A DNA stretch of 30,695 nucleotides, taken from NCBI GenBank assembly GCA_032718475.1, contig JAUCBJ010007552.1:1-30695 (forward strand). Reading direction: 5' to 3'. Position numbers and translations under genes: made by a program. Under the pieces are notes generated by a model. The model did not search any database. It was not told the DNA's origin and saw only the letters and a program-made list of their open reading frames with translations. Below are positions 9,765 to 20,327 of the stretch, piece after piece. This DNA is from Nemertoderma westbladi. Taxonomy: Eukaryota > Xenacoelomorpha > Nemertodermatida > Nemertodermatidae. Within the stretch, counting starts at the first letter, position 1. Every line of letters begins with the position of its first letter.

Positions 9765-11383
9765 ACGTGCGATTTTATCATTTATAAACACATTAAATCG
9801 TTAATTATTCCATTATTCCGACTAAATCAGTGATAGTTATAAACTTTTCAGTGAGATTGCTACATATAATTTTAACTTAAAGATGAATGACAATACAACT
9901 AGCCCTAACCAAAATACTAAACCTAACCTACCAAACATAGTTGTACTGTAAAGCCCCTTACTACTGCGTACATGTATTGATGTATTATGTATACGTGACT
10001 GCCTGTCAAGTACGTGTTCAACTATTTAAAGCATACAATTCCACTGGAGGCCTTTAGTGGAGTGCACACTGCACATTAGTGAAGAGGCGGGTGGGGATTA
10101 TAGATATAATTACTAGGCCTCCAACCCCCATTGGAGTAGAAAAACAAATAGAGGTCAACATTGCCTAATACTGTAAGTAAAACAGAAGAGTAGGCACGAT
10201 GATAGCAAATTTGTTTGTATCATTTCTTTGTAGCCTTAGCCTAAGCCCTAGTACAGCTTGGCTCCTACTTGCTTTATTATTACCTCCAGGCAGTTCAATA
10301 TTATTTTAGGCTTATGTAAAACTACATTTTAAGTACGCTGTAGTCCTAATGTAATTCAGATTACATAGACGATTAGACCTGGAACTGTAGTGCACCCATA
10401 AAACCGTTAATAAAATATAGTAGCGTACCATGTATGGTCTAGGCCGTAGCGCATATGGGAGCTGTATTTGCAGTACGCTCCAGCCAGGAAGGGGTTAATG
10501 GCAGGCCTACAAATATTATTCAGAGTTTGAAAAAACTAATAATAATAGGAATTAATAATTTGAGGGTATTTACTGAAATATGTGATCTTCATGCATTTTT
10601 TTTCATAGAGTCTTAATATCAGAGATTGATATGAAGTTATTATGTCTGTTATGATTATTCCAGTTGAAGTTCTTCCATCTAAATGCACGCTTACTCTACT
10701 TCCTTTGATATTTCTACTTTTGTCCCGCACTTTACGTAAAGTTTCATTATTTCATTAGAAAATATGATTGTTTTGCTTCGAAAAGTACTCTATTACGTTG
10801 CCTTCTGCCTAAAGATACTCATAAAACGCGGTTGTCATATTATGCTCTCAGTAAACTGTAATTTTTGCAGTTTGAGAGGTAAGGGCGAATAACACCAGAT
10901 TTCAGAAAGTAAACCAATTTTGATTCGGTTTTCTGTATTAAATTCGTAAACCGCATCATATATTGGTTCTGAAAATTGATATGAGAAGCAATAATTCACT
11001 TTTTTCAAAATTGGCACTGCGCTTGACATATGCATGGAATGAGCCTATAACATTATTTAGCCAAGCTTTAGATATACAGTAATATGCATGCGTATGCATT
11101 ATTATCATATATTAAACCAGTATACTTTATTTATTATGAACTTATTAAATTTACAGAATAATTATAGTTTAATATTTTAACTTTTGCAAAGACTGTTCAC
11201 GTTATTTTCAATTTGGGACCTGGGTGCATATTGATTTAATAAACTACTAATATGAAAAGTCTAATAAGTCCCGAGTACCCCAAACTAAAAAGTAGCAGCC
11301 ACCTTTAACCTTTAGCCAACCTTTAGCCGCCAAAAATCTCATATACGGGCTTTTTTCGGATTAGCTGACAACAAATTGTGTCG
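9765..11383. other. intergenic, no gene supported
   Basis: AT-rich noncoding sequence. It holds the inverted GTAAAGTGCGGGAC copy at 10722-10735. Short reverse frames (10536-10730, 10835-11035) have no recognisable motif. The stretch ends at the target site of the LTR retrotransposon. Confidence 0.4.
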
Positions 11384-11388
11384 GATTT
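11384..11388. repeat. target-site duplication, left copy
   Basis: GATTT immediately precedes the TG of the 5' LTR and is repeated directly after the CA of the 3' LTR at 23166-23170. A 5-bp duplication is usual for BEL/Pao and Gypsy-type integrases. Confidence 0.85.
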
Positions 11389-12057
11389 TGTAAAAGCTTC
11401 TGTGGGATATAACTGGCCCCTTTTGCTTCGCAATCCAGTTTCCCCCCAGGCGCTGGAATACTCTAAAAAGGTTCTCTAACTGTATATATATTCCCCTCGC
11501 CCGCAAGGTACCGTTACAGGTGTTTTAACGGACATAAAAATCATTCTGCTATATACGTGTTTTGGCGGACATGGTAAGGCAAAAAGCCTGTAATGCACCA
11601 ACTACCTTTCACAGCTTAGCCGTGATGATTCATATTACGACATCTAACAGCTGGTTGCTGACATGGAAACATCCATTGGACGCATAGTTCTTTGTTTGGC
11701 TTGAGCCAATCAGAGCGTTTTTTCCTGTCGACGTGTAGCTTTTCGGCCGATCATAAGGAGAGTGTTCAGTCTTACTGCTTTTACTTGATACTTTGTTGTT
11801 ATTGCTGTCCAAGCCAGAAACACCGGCTTTTTGGTAAGAACTCTAGTAAACTGCTTAGATTATAGAAAGTATAACTGTTACCGGCGGCGGTGTTACCTCA
11901 CTTAATTTAACTGCACTAATCATATTGTTTGTACTGCTATTTACCGTCAGTTATTAATTGTATCTATTTGTTGATGGAAATATTGCTCTTTGGAGAATAC
12001 GGATAAATCACCCAAAATTCCCAGTTTTCTTGATACACTACAGGTTAGAGAGGCGGG

Positions 12058-12068
12058 CTATATATAAC
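12058..12068 (+). promoter_or_regulatory. candidate LTR TATA box
   Basis: CTATATATAAC lies after a GC-rich patch (GAGGCGGGC). If used, transcription would start near 12088-12095. A second TATA-like run, TGTATATATA, at 11481-11490 is a weaker alternative close to the LTR edge. The same site in the 3' LTR is at 22598-22608. Confidence 0.45.
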
Positions 12069-12241
12069 AATTGCGATTTATATCAATGTGGTGTGTATTC
12101 AATCTAATGTTATTTAGTAGACACTACCTGAGTCAATTGCTGTTCTCCTTATGTGTGATCAAATATACTGACGGTCGGCAGAATAGTGTGCATGATTGTG
12201 AGTGTGATGTGACTGGTAACAAAGCATTTCCTAAAGAATGC

Positions 12242-12288
12242 GACTTATACTTTAATCATAAGCCTTATCGTTGCGTTTAGTATAAGTC
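12242..12288 (+). repeat. LTR hairpin pair
   Basis: GACTTATAC (12242-12250) pairs perfectly with GTATAAGTC (12280-12288). Directly after it, GCTCT (12292-12296) can pair with AGAGC (12309-12313). Both lie between the TATA box and the polyadenylation signal, so they would be in the R region of the RNA. The copy in the 3' LTR is at 22782-22828. Confidence 0.5.
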
Positions 12289-12431
12289 CTAGCTCTGTTT
12301 AAATAGATAGAGCGCCACGTCCTAAAGGAACTGTTAATATTTCCCGAAAGTTAATAATATCTGTCAGAAATTAATTATTAGTGATCTATCGAATAATACA
12401 ATAGGTTTACACTGCAACCTTACACTGCAAT

Positions 12432-12437
12432 AATAAA
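12432..12437 (+). terminator. LTR polyadenylation signal
   Basis: AATAAA in the context AATAATAAAATC. In the 3' LTR the same hexamer at 22972-22977 would end the element's transcript. Confidence 0.5.
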
Positions 12438-12620
12438 ATCTAAGCATCCGAATTCAGCCTCCCGGGTGTAGATCCATCGGGTGAATGATCGCGCATGGGC
12501 TGGCTTCGGCTAATGTTTTGTTTATTAGCATAAAATATTGTCGTATGCTAAAGGTGTGTTAATTAACTAAAAGACATATAAATTTTGGCAGGTTAAACTG
12601 CTAAAGGTCTTCAAAAGCGC

Positions 12621-12752
12621 GAACAGTAACAGTTATTTAATCTTATTGCAGTAGGCAATAAGGTTGCAAGTGTAGGCATTAAATACAGTTTAATACTGTT
12701 CTGTCGAACAGTAACAGTTTACAATCTTATTGCAGTAGGCAATAAGGTTGCA
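12621..12752 (+). repeat. duplicated hairpin block at LTR/leader boundary
   Basis: Two copies, 85 bases apart (from 12621 and from 12706), read GAACAGTAACAGTT and then a short spacer and CTTATTGC-AGTAG-GCAATAAG, an 8-bp perfect stem with a 5-base loop. The first copy starts with the last five bases of the LTR, so the duplication reproduces the LTR edge. No TGG-starting primer-binding site follows the LTR where one is expected. Between the copies CTGTTC-TGTC-GAACAG (12696-12711) forms another hairpin. Confidence 0.7.
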
Positions 12753-12999
12753 AAATACCGTAGTGACTGGTAAAACTGAACCGGTGCTTCTGTAGGTCAG
12801 TAGGCCTAACTGTCATCACCGGTACCGGTACTGCTGTACAAGTACATTAGTATTATTCGATTTTGATTATTGTATACCGGTAGGTCTCGATATTAAATCG
12901 GGGACGCCTGGTTTTTATTGGGATTTTACTTAGGTATATTTCTGTCAGTTTTATTTACTAGTAGGCTAATATTGAGCAGAAGGCGTGTGACCCTGCTCA

Positions 13000-13575
13000 G
13001 ATTGTTCAGATAATTGTAGGCTGGGCTGCTGTCTGACTGTTGTTGAGTTTGGAGAGATTACGGCGTGTGTAGAGTTTGTCTGATAAAGTGCCGTTAGTAA
13101 GTTGGGGCAGCCATATGCTGAAGGTCAATCCCCTCTTAAAGAATAAGTCGTACTACCGTGTTAGAACGCATACTAACTAACAGTTTCAGAGTCTGCATAT
13201 ACTGTAGTTTATTTAGGCTTGATCGTAGTCTGCCAGTGTTTTAGCCTGTGTTTGTTTGTGTGGTCTGTTCAGGTACCGTAATAGTTATTACTCAAATATT
13301 TGTAGACTGGATTGTTGTCTAGCTATTTTTAGGTCTGAAGGGATTGCTGCGTGTGTAGAGTTGGTCTGATCAAGTGCCGTTAGTAAGTTGGGGCAGCCAT
13401 ATGCTGTAAGGACAATCCCCTCTTAAAGAGTAAGTCGTACTACCATGTTAGAACGCATACTAACTAACAGTTTCAGAATCTGCACATACTGTAGTTTGTT
13501 TAGGCGTGATAGTAGTCTGCCAGCGTTTTGGTTTGTATTTGTTTGAGTATTCTGTACGGGTAGCGTAATATTTAT
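13000..13575 (+). repeat. 286-bp tandem duplication in leader
   Basis: Two diverged copies, about 13000-13286 and 13287-13575, share for example GCCGTTAGTAAGTTGGGGCA and a stretch from CAATCCCCTCTTAAAGA to AACTAACAGTTTCAGA. A third copy seems to begin at about 13576 with ATTATTCAGAG. They differ at many scattered positions, so the duplication is older than the insertion, whose LTRs match throughout by eye. Confidence 0.8.
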
Positions 13576-14507
13576 TATTCAGAGTTTATGCGATTATTCG
13601 CAACATTCATGTCCCCAAGTTTATTCCTACAGTAATTGTGCTTGTTATACATACCGTTATAGTTAAACTAACTCCGGTACTACATCAGGGCTGCTTGGCG
13701 TAGGTAAAGACTGACGACTTGGTGCTTCGGTCACTCCAGCAGATGCCGTGGTTCTTTTAACTGTTCAAGTATATTTAACTACTGATTATTTGTTATACCG
13801 GTACTTGTACCTAATTTAGGGTTTAGAGTACAGTGCCTTCCGAAGTAATTAGTGTAGGCAGTATATTTGTGTTGTAAAGTGGTTGATAGGCATATTCGTT
13901 AGCTCTATTAACTTCTGGGTAGGAACAATCCGTGATACATAACGTAGTACCTATAGCGATACGGTTATAGGTCGTCAGGCGGTGGTATTTTCCTATCTGG
14001 ACAGTACAATATATTTACTACTACTTATTATTTCAAATACCGTAGTACCCTGTCCTTTGTAATAGCCAGAAATCTAACCCTTTGTTGGACTGGTTTGTAG
14101 ACTTCCTGTAAAATTACCCTAAAAATTTCGTACGTAATATTTTGTTGTGTTTAATTAGAGAATTAATCTCACCCGTATCGTAAGTAATTCGTAGTATTAA
14201 GTAACTTAGGTAAATTAGAATTATCAGTTTTAGTGTCAAATAAATAGCACTTCACTGAGAGTGCACAGCTTCCGTGTAGTGACCCCAGAAATAATAACAT
14301 TTATTTCAAATATTGACAAAAACCCATATAACGGGTATATAAATATTATAAATCAACTCAAACGATTTATAAATAGTAGGCCTGTCATACAACAACTAGG
14401 TCTCAATATCAGTTGGACTGCTGCTTAAATAACGGTAATAAAGTAAGTTAAAGTAACTAAGTAACCTTAAAATATTCAGAAATTCAATTATTCTAAAAAT
14501 AATTGAC
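13576..14507 (+). other. retrotransposon leader, noncoding
   Basis: This AT-rich untranslated stretch is unusually rich in ACCGGTA words. It has no long frame. I see no clear splice signals, although a spliced leader cannot be excluded. Confidence 0.5.
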
Positions 14508-14780
14508 ATACCGGTACTTACTATAGGCTTATTATATTTATTTCTATAAATTTGAGCTGAAATCATACCGGTACTCTGTAATTAATTCTAGTTCATAATT
14601 ATACTTACATGCTGTAAGTGTAAGCTGTATACCGGTATTCATTATAGGCCTATTATATATTTATATATATTTGTGCTAAAAATTATATACCGGTACTCTG
14701 TGACAAATCTAGTCTGTAATAATACTTATATATATATTATAAGCATACCGGTATTCTAATATATTATATATATATCACGC
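14508..14780 (+). repeat. about 120-bp tandem repeat before gag
   Basis: Units starting ATACCGGTA lie at 14508, 14629 and 14745 (partial). Each of the first two has a second CATACCGGTACTCTG or TATACCGGTACTCTG phrase about 60 bases in. The units differ substantially outside these words. Confidence 0.7.
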
Positions 14781-14891
14781 TACACTGAGTAGCAGTATCG
14801 GTAATTAATTATTAGGCTAACAGTGATACGGAATTACTAGACTTACTTTAACTGTATTTATAGCCGTAGGCATTCAACTGTGTAAACAAAC

Positions 14892-17800
14892 ATGTCAGAT
14901 TCAACCAAATCACTGTCAGATAGTCTCTTAGAAAGTGTTAGAATGAGTATTAGACTTAGACAGCGTATTAAAAGGATCCGTGACCAAGATCCAAGTATAG
15001 AACATCCTAGATCCAAGTCTAAGTCACCTACTATTGTAAGAAAGGCCATCCCTACAGTAGTAGTGTCAGACCCTAGGCTAGTAGAACAACGTAGGTCTAT
15101 CATCGGCACTCGGGCCCAAGTCAAGCGGGATCAAGAAGCAGCTGTCAAGCAGCAGCAACATCCTAGCCAAGAACCTAGTTCTCAGCGGCCCGATAGCTCC
15201 AGTAGTTCGGATACTGTTGAGCGGACGCCCGAACGCAGAGCGAAGATGGCGGATATGGTTTATGATGAGCGGCCAACCTATGAAGAATCAACCGACGCCA
15301 CCTCTTCTCAAGTGGAAAGCGAGGTGGAAAGCGAAGTGGAAAGCGAATTAACAGCAGCAGAGAAGCCGCGAACTAGAGACGCCATTGACATATATCTGTC
15401 AGACTATCAGCGATTCATAGGAGACGAAGAGTTGAGGAGACGACTGTCTGGACTTCGCCCTAATAGTGAAGGAACCAAGCTTGTGTTGGACGCAATCGAT
15501 GCGGAAATGTTAGCTGCAGAACAAGCTAAATGTGATGAAAAACTCCGCCTCGTTAGAGTCCAAGAAGAACAAATAAAGAAAAGAAGGATAGAGGAACAAA
15601 AGGCGGCGGCTATGGCGGAGGCAAAGGCAGTGGCAGAAGCAGAAAGGAGAGCATTTGAGCAGACTGCTCAACTGGAGTTGGAGAATCTGCAAGAGACACA
15701 AGACAGTATAACTAAACAGTTTACTGCTAATCAAATGCAGATGATGAGAAAATCTACTCCCAAGCGTCAAGGATACACATCCTCGGAGGAAGGCGATACT
15801 ACCGATCCTGAAGGCGGAGGAAATAAATCTCATTTGAGTAGGCGTAGAAAAACATATTACCGTCGCAAATTGCCTGATTTGCCCCCAGCTGTTAAAAGAC
15901 AGCTAACTAGCACAGATTTAGGTAGTGCAGAACCCATAGAACAATTTATCCAGGTCAAAAGACTCCCTACTATAGTCGATGAACCTGAAATAATTAGGCC
16001 TGTAGTTCCCAAAGTCACTTCTGTGCTAGAGACCCCTGCACTTCCAGAGCTTAACTCTAAATTCCCTTTACATAGCACTACATTGCCTGTACCCGGTGGA
16101 ACAGTTCATGCAAATACCCCTGTCCAGATAGCAGAGAGAGAAATCAATAATTTGTCTCCCGTCGTCCCGCGTCAGCCCGCTACTATGTTGGCGACTCCCG
16201 CTTCGGCGGTTGAGTGGGTGGAAGAGGGACGGCGGGGGATGAATCTTCTGCTAGGACAGATGCAGGAGACTGTCCACCAACTTAAGGGAACAGTGAGGGA
16301 AGGTAGAGCAGAGTTGCAAGAAGTGCAGCAAAGTATCGCACTAGAACGCGACAAATTAGTCAATATCCAAAAGGGCATACCAATACCCCCTGTAACATTG
16401 TGTCAACCTGTTAGGTCTGAAGTATTACATGCGCAAGGTGTGGAGCCTACACGCATCTATACTGCTAGTGAAGTTGAAACTCCTATAGCAAACCCTATTA
16501 AGGGTGATTATAGACCTGTTATTAATGATATTCCCTATAGATCTGATAATGATCCGAGAAATTTATATACCGATAATTCGATATTAAATAACACGATGGC
16601 CCAAGAAAGCTTTACGCGTCAGATGGCTAGAACAGAAGCCCACCAAGCGGTCAAAGTGGGAGAGATTGTCAAATTCAATGGAGATGAGATGAAATGGTTA
16701 TCTTTCAACGAATATTACAAAGATAGCATACAGAACTCTGTACTATCTAACGGAGAGAAACTTAGATTCCTCATCAAGTGTTTGGAAGGACCTCCCAAGT
16801 TAATGGCGTTAAAGTTTATTGGACATCCAGATGGATTAAGACAAGTTTGGGATACATTAAACATCAGGTATGGTAACAAAGAGAACATAGCTAAGTATTT
16901 GTATGCAAAATTAGTAGCCCCCCGACACTTCCTTAGTAGCGGGATTATAGAGTTTTCCGATGAAATTCAAGAGATCTGTAGACAACTGGACTGGTTAGGT
17001 AAGTCGCATGAATATCAGAGTTCCATGGTTATTGGAGCCGTAGTCTCTACTTTACCAAAGGGTGGAGTATGTACACGCTGGGACAAGAAAGTGTTGTACA
17101 TGAATGAACAACAACGACGAAGTCCTACCATGGCTGATCTCATGTCTTTCTTAGATAGTGAAGTAAAATTACAACTCATAAGGCAGGCCAGAGAGAAAAC
17201 ATCGGAAAATAAGGTAAGTGAGAAACCCGATTCTAGGAGAAGGATAATACCAGTGTGTTATACTGACGACGGCGAAAGCCAAGCTTCTCAAGAAGAGGAC
17301 AGCGGGAAAGACACAGCAAAATCTTACTATGACAACAAGACCTATAAAGACGTAAGTAAATACAAGTCTCGAACCAGTGACAGGAGAGAACAGGTAACAA
17401 CAACTCCTCCTACGTCTCCTAAGAGAATTCACGGAAGAAAGCCCGAAGAAAGAACGAGAGTGCAGAACGTTAACCAAGTTAAGGTGAGTAACATCAAACC
17501 AAAATGTGCGCTGTGCGACGGGCCCCACCGTTTGAGTGCGTGTGCTGAATTTCTAAAGAAATCCCCTGTAGACAGACGTACAGTCCTGTGGAATAAGCGG
17601 TTATGCTATAATTGCCTCAGATCAGGACACCAACGGCGAACCTGTTACTCCGACGTAAAGTGTGCAAAGTGTGGCGCGAAACATCACATCTTGTTACACA
17701 GTGAGTTCGAACGAGACAACCCGAGTCAGGTAAGTGAGCCCAAATCACATGTCCAATTCAGTGATGTGAACGACACTGACCAAAGTTCTGAGTGGGAAGG

Positions 17801-18938
17801 ATTCTATACGGAGGAATTCTCCGATGCCAACGAATCCTGTTATCTAATAAATACCGCAGTGTATCGAGCACTTACTTACGAAAAAGACACCACCAATGAG
17901 TTTCCCCCAACTACTTTTGACAAACCACCATCTTGGAAAACTCCAACTTCCAATGTAGGAATCAGAGAATTTCCTGTAGTGCAGGTAAGAGTTCACGGTC
18001 CCAACAAAAGTTACATAGTGAACGCACTCCTTGACTCTGGCAGCACAGGAACATTCATCGATCAAGAACTAGCCGAAGATATCTTTGCTGGACAACCCAA
18101 ATTCCAAACTAAGTTGAATATGTCCGGAATTATGCAGGTTTGGAAATCTACCATAACGGCAGATTACTATGTAGGTGCGTTGTCCACCCCCCAGGATAAA
18201 TTAGGAGCACAAAGTATAAGGTCAGTAAAAATGGTGGCTATAAAGAACTTCGCTACTACCCAAGCAGACCTTTATAATTGGGACGAGGATGAGAGCATCC
18301 AACAACTTAAAATACCTCGATTCCAGACGGATTATCCTGGAGTGCAAATACTTATCGGCCAAAACGCGCACGAGGCGCTCGAGACATTGGAAAAACGACC
18401 TGCTCAACCGCAGCCACTACAAACCTATGCGGTAAGAACTAGAGTAGGTTGGTACTTTACTGGTCCTTCCCGCAGAACTCTCGAAGAGAGACTACCATCA
18501 GAAAGACTATACCAGATAAATGGTTTGGAAGTGGAGAGCAGTGAAGTGGACGAACTAACTGAGGGAACACCATACTCCTCAGATAATGACGATATTAACT
18601 CCAATGAAGATCAATGGAGACGTCGCCCCGAGATGATTAATCTAGCCGACATCGCTTCCAGAGGAGCGACTCCTCAAGAACGGATAGATACTCCCGGCTG
18701 GTTAGGTGGACCCGACTCCCTAAGTAAAGAAGAAGATGAATGGCCTCCTCATCTTACCACGGCGGAGAGTAGACAGGCCAAGGGAGCGGAGAAAGTAACA
18801 CGACAACCCAATCACCCAGCTGGTCGTTTATGTTTACTGGAAAGAGACCAAAAACTGTCCGGAAACTATGGAAGGCAAGATACTCTTCCTACGACCACTT
18901 CCCTAATCCGACAAATATCTAGGGACTCCATAACGTGA
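14892..18938 (+). CDS. BEL/Pao Gag-protease polyprotein with Pol remnants
   Basis: The product is 1348 residues from an ATG in good context (AAACATGT). It has a basic/serine-rich start, a short VESE triplet repeat near residues 140-152, an Ala/Glu/Lys coiled coil at about 205-275 and a Gag-type region near 590-760 (KFNGDEMKWLSFNEYY, LIKCLEGPPK). Three zinc knuckles follow at 872-884, 905-918 and 924-936 (CALC, CYNC, CAKC), then an aspartic protease with DSG at 1048-1050. Gag binds and packages RNA, and the protease matures the particle. In BEL/Pao, RT, RNase H and integrase should come next. Instead, only the RNase H-integrase linker (from NLADIASRG, 1250) and a terminal RLCLLE (1312-1317) remain. 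Both junctions keep the frame. The stop is a double TGA-TAG. Confidence 0.9.
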   Translation: MSDSTKSLSDSLLESVRMSIRLRQRIKRIRDQDPSIEHPRSKSKSPTIVRKAIPTVVVSDPRLVEQRRSIIGTRAQVKRDQEAAVKQQQHPSQEPSSQRPDSSSSSDTVERTPERRAKMADMVYDERPTYEESTDATSSQVESEVESEVESELTAAEKPRTRDAIDIYLSDYQRFIGDEELRRRLSGLRPNSEGTKLVLDAIDAEMLAAEQAKCDEKLRLVRVQEEQIKKRRIEEQKAAAMAEAKAVAEAERRAFEQTAQLELENLQETQDSITKQFTANQMQMMRKSTPKRQGYTSSEEGDTTDPEGGGNKSHLSRRRKTYYRRKLPDLPPAVKRQLTSTDLGSAEPIEQFIQVKRLPTIVDEPEIIRPVVPKVTSVLETPALPELNSKFPLHSTTLPVPGGTVHANTPVQIAEREINNLSPVVPRQPATMLATPASAVEWVEEGRRGMNLLLGQMQETVHQLKGTVREGRAELQEVQQSIALERDKLVNIQKGIPIPPVTLCQPVRSEVLHAQGVEPTRIYTASEVETPIANPIKGDYRPVINDIPYRSDNDPRNLYTDNSILNNTMAQESFTRQMARTEAHQAVKVGEIVKFNGDEMKWLSFNEYYKDSIQNSVLSNGEKLRFLIKCLEGPPKLMALKFIGHPDGLRQVWDTLNIRYGNKENIAKYLYAKLVAPRHFLSSGIIEFSDEIQEICRQLDWLGKSHEYQSSMVIGAVVSTLPKGGVCTRWDKKVLYMNEQQRRSPTMADLMSFLDSEVKLQLIRQAREKTSENKVSEKPDSRRRIIPVCYTDDGESQASQEEDSGKDTAKSYYDNKTYKDVSKYKSRTSDRREQVTTTPPTSPKRIHGRKPEERTRVQNVNQVKVSNIKPKCALCDGPHRLSACAEFLKKSPVDRRTVLWNKRLCYNCLRSGHQRRTCYSDVKCAKCGAKHHILLHSEFERDNPSQVSEPKSHVQFSDVNDTDQSSEWEGFYTEEFSDANESCYLINTAVYRALTYEKDTTNEFPPTTFDKPPSWKTPTSNVGIREFPVVQVRVHGPNKSYIVNALLDSGSTGTFIDQELAEDIFAGQPKFQTKLNMSGIMQVWKSTITADYYVGALSTPQDKLGAQSIRSVKMVAIKNFATTQADLYNWDEDESIQQLKIPRFQTDYPGVQILIGQNAHEALETLEKRPAQPQPLQTYAVRTRVGWYFTGPSRRTLEERLPSERLYQINGLEVESSEVDELTEGTPYSSDNDDINSNEDQWRRRPEMINLADIASRGATPQERIDTPGWLGGPDSLSKEEDEWPPHLTTAESRQAKGAEKVTRQPNHPAGRLCLLERDQKLSGNYGRQDTLPTTTSLIRQISRDSIT

Positions 18939-20327
18939 TAGCATGTGGAGTGGGCGTGTGACTATATCATTTTATATTTGTTTTTATTTTATATTTATGT
19001 ATGTATTATTATGTAATTTTATTATAATCGTTTTCTTTAATTTTATTTAGTAGAAGGTTATTTTAGGGATTATTTAGTAGATTAGTGCAATATATTAGTG
19101 TTTATTACGTACGTAATTATTTATAATATATATTTAGTGCGACGGCGAGAAATAATTATTTTTTCTCTTTCCTTACTGTCCGTATCATATTATAAATACG
19201 TGACTACAGTAAGATGAAATGTCCGTACTTATTAAAGTACAATAAAGCCACTACTATATTTAAGTATTATTGGTAGGCAGAGTATTAGGAATGCAAAGTT
19301 CAGATCCTCGTGTCTCGGCTAAACCAAGCTCTGGGTAGACCTTGGAAACGACTTGCCTCTTCACACTGACATTGCTTCGTGCGATATTGCTCTTCTACCT
19401 TATTTCAAATAATACATATAGTAGCGTGATGTCCCTCTAACAGTAGCGTCAATCGCAAATAAATCTGTTAAACTTTTGACCATCTGTAATTCTAGTCGAT
19501 TAAGATATCGTAGCACCCACCGATATACTTGAAAGACAAATTCTAGAATCAGTGGTTAACGTCCCAGACAAGTTCTGGAATAAATTGGTGCCCATCCTAA
19601 ATATTAATTTAATATTTATTAAAATCTGTAAAATCCCGATCCTTCAAAATTTCTAGTCAATTAAGATATCGCAGTATTTACCGATATTCTTAGAAGGACT
19701 ATTTTATAGAATTAAGGATCCTAAGTCCCCAGATATGCTCTGGAATAAAATTTATGTCAATTTAATATCAAATAATAAAATTCACGGGAATAAATTTAAA
19801 TTCATATTCAAATGAATTTCATAAATTGTCATTTTGTACAATTTATAACATTCCCAAAATTCCAGTAATTAATAGATCATGGGAGCGGAGATTCATATTG
19901 AGTGTACTAGAGTGTGAGAATCTCCAACATATAGTCAATAGCCGATAAAATTTATAAAATCATGCATAAAGAGGATATTGACAATTAAAGAATTACTATT
20001 AAATAACATCCCAGATCTGTATGCATGAGAATTACCCTAATTCTACCGCTAGTTTTCCATAATGTCACCATGGCAACACCCACGCTAGAATTAGAAGCAA
20101 GTTAAAGTAACAATAAAAGGCTTGCCCATTGCGTAGCATAAGAGTATACATAGCGCACTATTAGTATCCAAGGATACATAGTAATAACGTGACATTCTGG
20201 AAGACACTGACTAACGGACAAATGGCATGCATGTGTGCAGTAAGTAATCATTGTATGGAATTTGTGCGTTTATAGGTGAATGTTACTACTAAAGTGTGTT
20301 TACAGTAGCTAATCGCAATTGTAAAAT
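18939..20327 (+). other. noncoding stretch after gag ORF, with 161-bp repeat
   Basis: AT-rich sequence with no frame of note. Two diverged direct repeats, 161 bases apart, share TCTAGTC(G/A)ATTAAGATATCG, found at about 19491 and 19652, and continue with CCGATAT and TCTGGAATAAA. No RT or integrase remnant was seen here. Confidence 0.55.

Larger units (their letters stand above)
11389..12625 (+). repeat. 5' LTR
   Basis: The LTR starts TGTAAAAGCTTC and ends GCGCGAACA. It is 1237 bp, and I see no mismatch against the 3' LTR, which lies exactly 10,540 bases downstream. A TATA-like box at 12058-12068 and AATAAA at 12432-12437 suggest U3 of about 700 bp with R and U5 after it. A 64-codon frame from ATG 12086 starts only about 20 bases after the TATA box and is probably not translated from that promoter. 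Confidence 0.95.

Noticed and set aside
11630-11812. Reverse ORF of 60 residues, repeated identically at 22170-22352
   Set aside because: It lies inside the LTR U3 on the antisense strand, starts at TTG and has no recognisable motif. Its duplication only reflects the two LTRs.
14858-18407. Reverse ORFs opposite the gag frame
   Set aside because: They are shadows of a long forward coding frame that has clear domain motifs.
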